Source: Bacteroidota bacterium
Lineage (GTDB): Bacteria > Bacteroidota > Bacteroidia > Flavobacteriales_D > Sanyastnellaceae
NCBI GenBank assembly: GCA_027593035.1
Contig: JAQCJQ010000006.1
Coordinates: 1-44,988 of the forward strand
DNA: 44,988 bases
Reading direction: 5' to 3'
Shown piece after piece: positions 43,794 to 44,988 of this stretch; position 1 is the stretch's first letter; every line of letters starts with the position of its first letter. Below the pieces are notes generated by a model. That model was not told the origin of the DNA. It ran no database searches and was given only the letters and a program-made list of their open reading frames with translations. A program made the translations under genes and the position numbers.

Positions 43794-44987
43794 TTACTGG
43801 ACGATCAAGCGCTTGGTGGTCACTTGACTTCCCATGGACATGCGAATGAAATAACACCCCCGAGCCCATTGCGCTGTGTTGAGCGTCAAGGAATTTGAGC
43901 CTGTCTGTGAGGCTTTGGTGACTTGATGTGTTTGCAGGCCGGCCAAGTTGAATGCTTCAATGCTTGCTACGGCATTGCTGGTTCCTTCCCATTGCAACTG
44001 GATGTCCCCTCCAGTGGTCGGGTTGGGGAACATGGTCATGGAGGCCAATGCAGCATTCGCTTCAATCACATTGGCGGGATTGCCCGTTGGTCCTCCCATC
44101 ACAATCAGTGTAAAGCCGCTCATGAATCCTAAGAATCCATCTTCATTGAGTTCAATTTCTTCGCAATAAGTCGCTGTGCAAGCCGATGTGGTGTCCAGCA
44201 CGGTGAGGCAGAGGGTGTACGGCCCACTCGTCTCATAATCCCAAGTTGGGAAGGGATCCGTGCTTGTTCCTTCGTTACCGAAACTCCAGAAATACGTCAA
44301 GTCCTCATCGTAAGCATTCATATAGACCCAAACTTCATTGGGGATCAATGTGCTGTCTTCAGCCATCCCTTGCACCACAGTAAAGGAAGCATCGCAATCC
44401 ATGAACGTGCCGTTGCCCCAGTTATCGCCCCAGCCATCCACGATACCATCAAGTTCTTCGCAGGCAAGCGAATCTCCCTCCAGGCAATCATTGGCCAATT
44501 CCAAAATCCCACAAAACTCCCCGTTGTTGGCAATGTCCCCGGCGCATTGGTCTTCCAACCAATCCATCAATTGATCCCAATCAAAGTCATTCCCTCCAGT
44601 CGAATCTCCGCAGTCTTCGTAAAAGTCATCATTGAGTACAAACACAAACCCTGCGAAAGTCTGAGCACACGTGAAGTTTTCACACTCATCTTCTGAGACG
44701 ATCAGTTGCTCATAAGGGGCGTAGAAATTGCCCTCATCATCATAGCATCCAGCGTCACCGCCTGTTGGATTGCCGTTTCCGTCGTCGTCGTCGTTCCCAT
44801 CATCATCGCTCTCGTCGTCGTCGTCATTTTCGTCGGTCTCGTCTTCTCCGTCATCATCATCGCTCTCGTCGTCGTCGTCCCCGTTTCCATCGGTCTCTTC
44901 TTCTCCGTCATCATCATCGCTCTCGTCGTCTCCATCATTTTCGTCGGTCTCATCGTCGTCCCCGTCATCGTCGTCCCCGTCATCATC
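43794..44987 (-). CDS. Type A sorting-domain protein with acidic repeat, 5' partial
   Basis: The reading frame is open to the right edge, so only the last 397 codons are present and no start is seen. From the edge it encodes an Asp/Glu-rich tract of about 69 residues, then GNGNPTGGDAGCYDDEGNFYAPYEQLIVSEDEC, a Cys-containing acidic middle (DWDQLMDWLEDQCAGDIANN), a PKD-like domain (DLTYFWSFGNEGTSTDP, SGPYTLCLTVLD) and a C-terminal type A type-IX sorting domain (MTMFPNPTTGGDIQLQWEG ... ARGCYFIRMSMGSQVTTKRL). A GTG at 44645 inside the frame is not taken as the start because the acidic tract continues in frame beyond it. By family it is exported by the type IX system and released or anchored at the surface. 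The acidic repeat suggests calcium binding, which is inferred. Function is unknown. Confidence 0.85.
   Translation of the reverse strand, partial: DDDGDDDDGDDDETDENDGDDESDDDDGEEETDGNGDDDDESDDDDGEDETDENDDDDESDDDGNDDDDGNGNPTGGDAGCYDDEGNFYAPYEQLIVSEDECENFTCAQTFAGFVFVLNDDFYEDCGDSTGGNDFDWDQLMDWLEDQCAGDIANNGEFCGILELANDCLEGDSLACEELDGIVDGWGDNWGNGTFMDCDASFTVVQGMAEDSTLIPNEVWVYMNAYDEDLTYFWSFGNEGTSTDPFPTWDYETSGPYTLCLTVLDTTSACTATYCEEIELNEDGFLGFMSGFTLIVMGGPTGNPANVIEANAALASMTMFPNPTTGGDIQLQWEGTSNAVASIEAFNLAGLQTHQVTKASQTGSNSLTLNTAQWARGCYFIRMSMGSQVTTKRLIVQ
44781..44987 (-). repeat. Acidic low-complexity repeat tract
   Basis: On the plus strand the tract is made of GTC/ATC trinucleotides with a longer unit, ATCATCATCGCTCTCGTCGTC, recurring about every 51-60 bases around 44799, 44853 and 44913. 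In protein it gives DDDD-x-ESDDDDG and ETDENDD-like blocks with Gly and Asn, similar in composition to thrombospondin type 3 calcium loops but without a strict loop pattern. It continues to the window edge. Such tracts are prone to slippage and misassembly. Confidence 0.8.
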
Positions 44988-44988
44988 G

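Noticed and set aside
44702-44986. Open frame with many MMTG/TTM repeats at the right edge
   Set aside because: It is an out-of-frame reading of the trinucleotide-rich acidic tract, whose true frame continues into the PKD and sorting domains.
44781-44988. CRISPR-like or VNTR array
   Set aside because: The units are in-frame codon repeats within a coding sequence with no spacers; it is a low-complexity protein tract.

Overview
The window looks like chromosomal DNA of a Bacteroidota bacterium, probably related to Flavobacteriales and with fairly balanced GC. Three things point there: type IX secretion C-terminal domains, SusC-style TonB receptors carrying an N-terminal carboxypeptidase-regulatory-like domain, and promoters of the TAnnTTTG type. 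Supporting signs are a succinate dehydrogenase with a single membrane subunit, an HU/SPOR protein, a short flavobacterial-type SSB and a DUF6495-like protein. I see no tRNA, rRNA, CRISPR array, insertion sequence or prophage. Genes are tightly packed, and no gene-free stretch exceeds about 280 bases.

Layout. 1-7.8 kb: 3' part of trpS, a DUF4139/MuiA-like protein, two overlapping amidohydrolase genes (three amidohydrolase modules, only one with the HxH metal motif) and an Nfu-type Fe-S carrier. 7.8-15.4 kb: a DNA-damage cassette made of a LexA-like XRE/S24 repressor, a secreted metalloprotease, and an operon of Y-family polymerase, SRAP (HMCES/YedK) protein and a second DnaE-type polymerase. 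15.4-18.2 kb: a heavy-metal-binding HMA protein with a TonB receptor. 18.2-21.7 kb: sdhCAB. 21.8-23.8 kb: ssb and gltX. 23.8-31.6 kb: PBP1A with a CoA transferase pair, RseP, a cation/proton antiporter and dprA. 31.7-37.6 kb: TonB receptor, kdsB, oligopeptidase B-like lipoprotein and a DUF6495-like protein. 37.6-45 kb: HAD hydrolase, HU/SPOR protein, a 1341-residue gliding-motility-type surface protein and the 3' part of an acidic-repeat protein with a type A sorting domain.

The most interesting region is the damage cassette. I found an operator-like palindrome, TTGCTA-N7-TAGCAA, in front of the repressor gene and again directly in front of the polymerase operon, with a weaker third copy between the metalloprotease stop codon and the polymerase. 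The repressor keeps the Ala-Gly cleavage site and Ser/Lys dyad of self-cleaving LexA/UmuD/CI proteins. Together these predict a self-contained SOS-like regulon that joins two mutagenic polymerases to an abasic-site protection protein. The grouping of such genes may be known in this phylum; the operator and its overlap with the promoter are what I read directly here.

Other points: a four-cysteine zinc-ribbon-like insert in the periplasmic part of PBP1A, a paired-cysteine motif in the TonB receptor next to the HMA protein, an altered conserved motif in KdsB, a TrpRS frame that loses its family sequence near the window start, and a repetitive Asp/Glu-rich tract running off the right edge.
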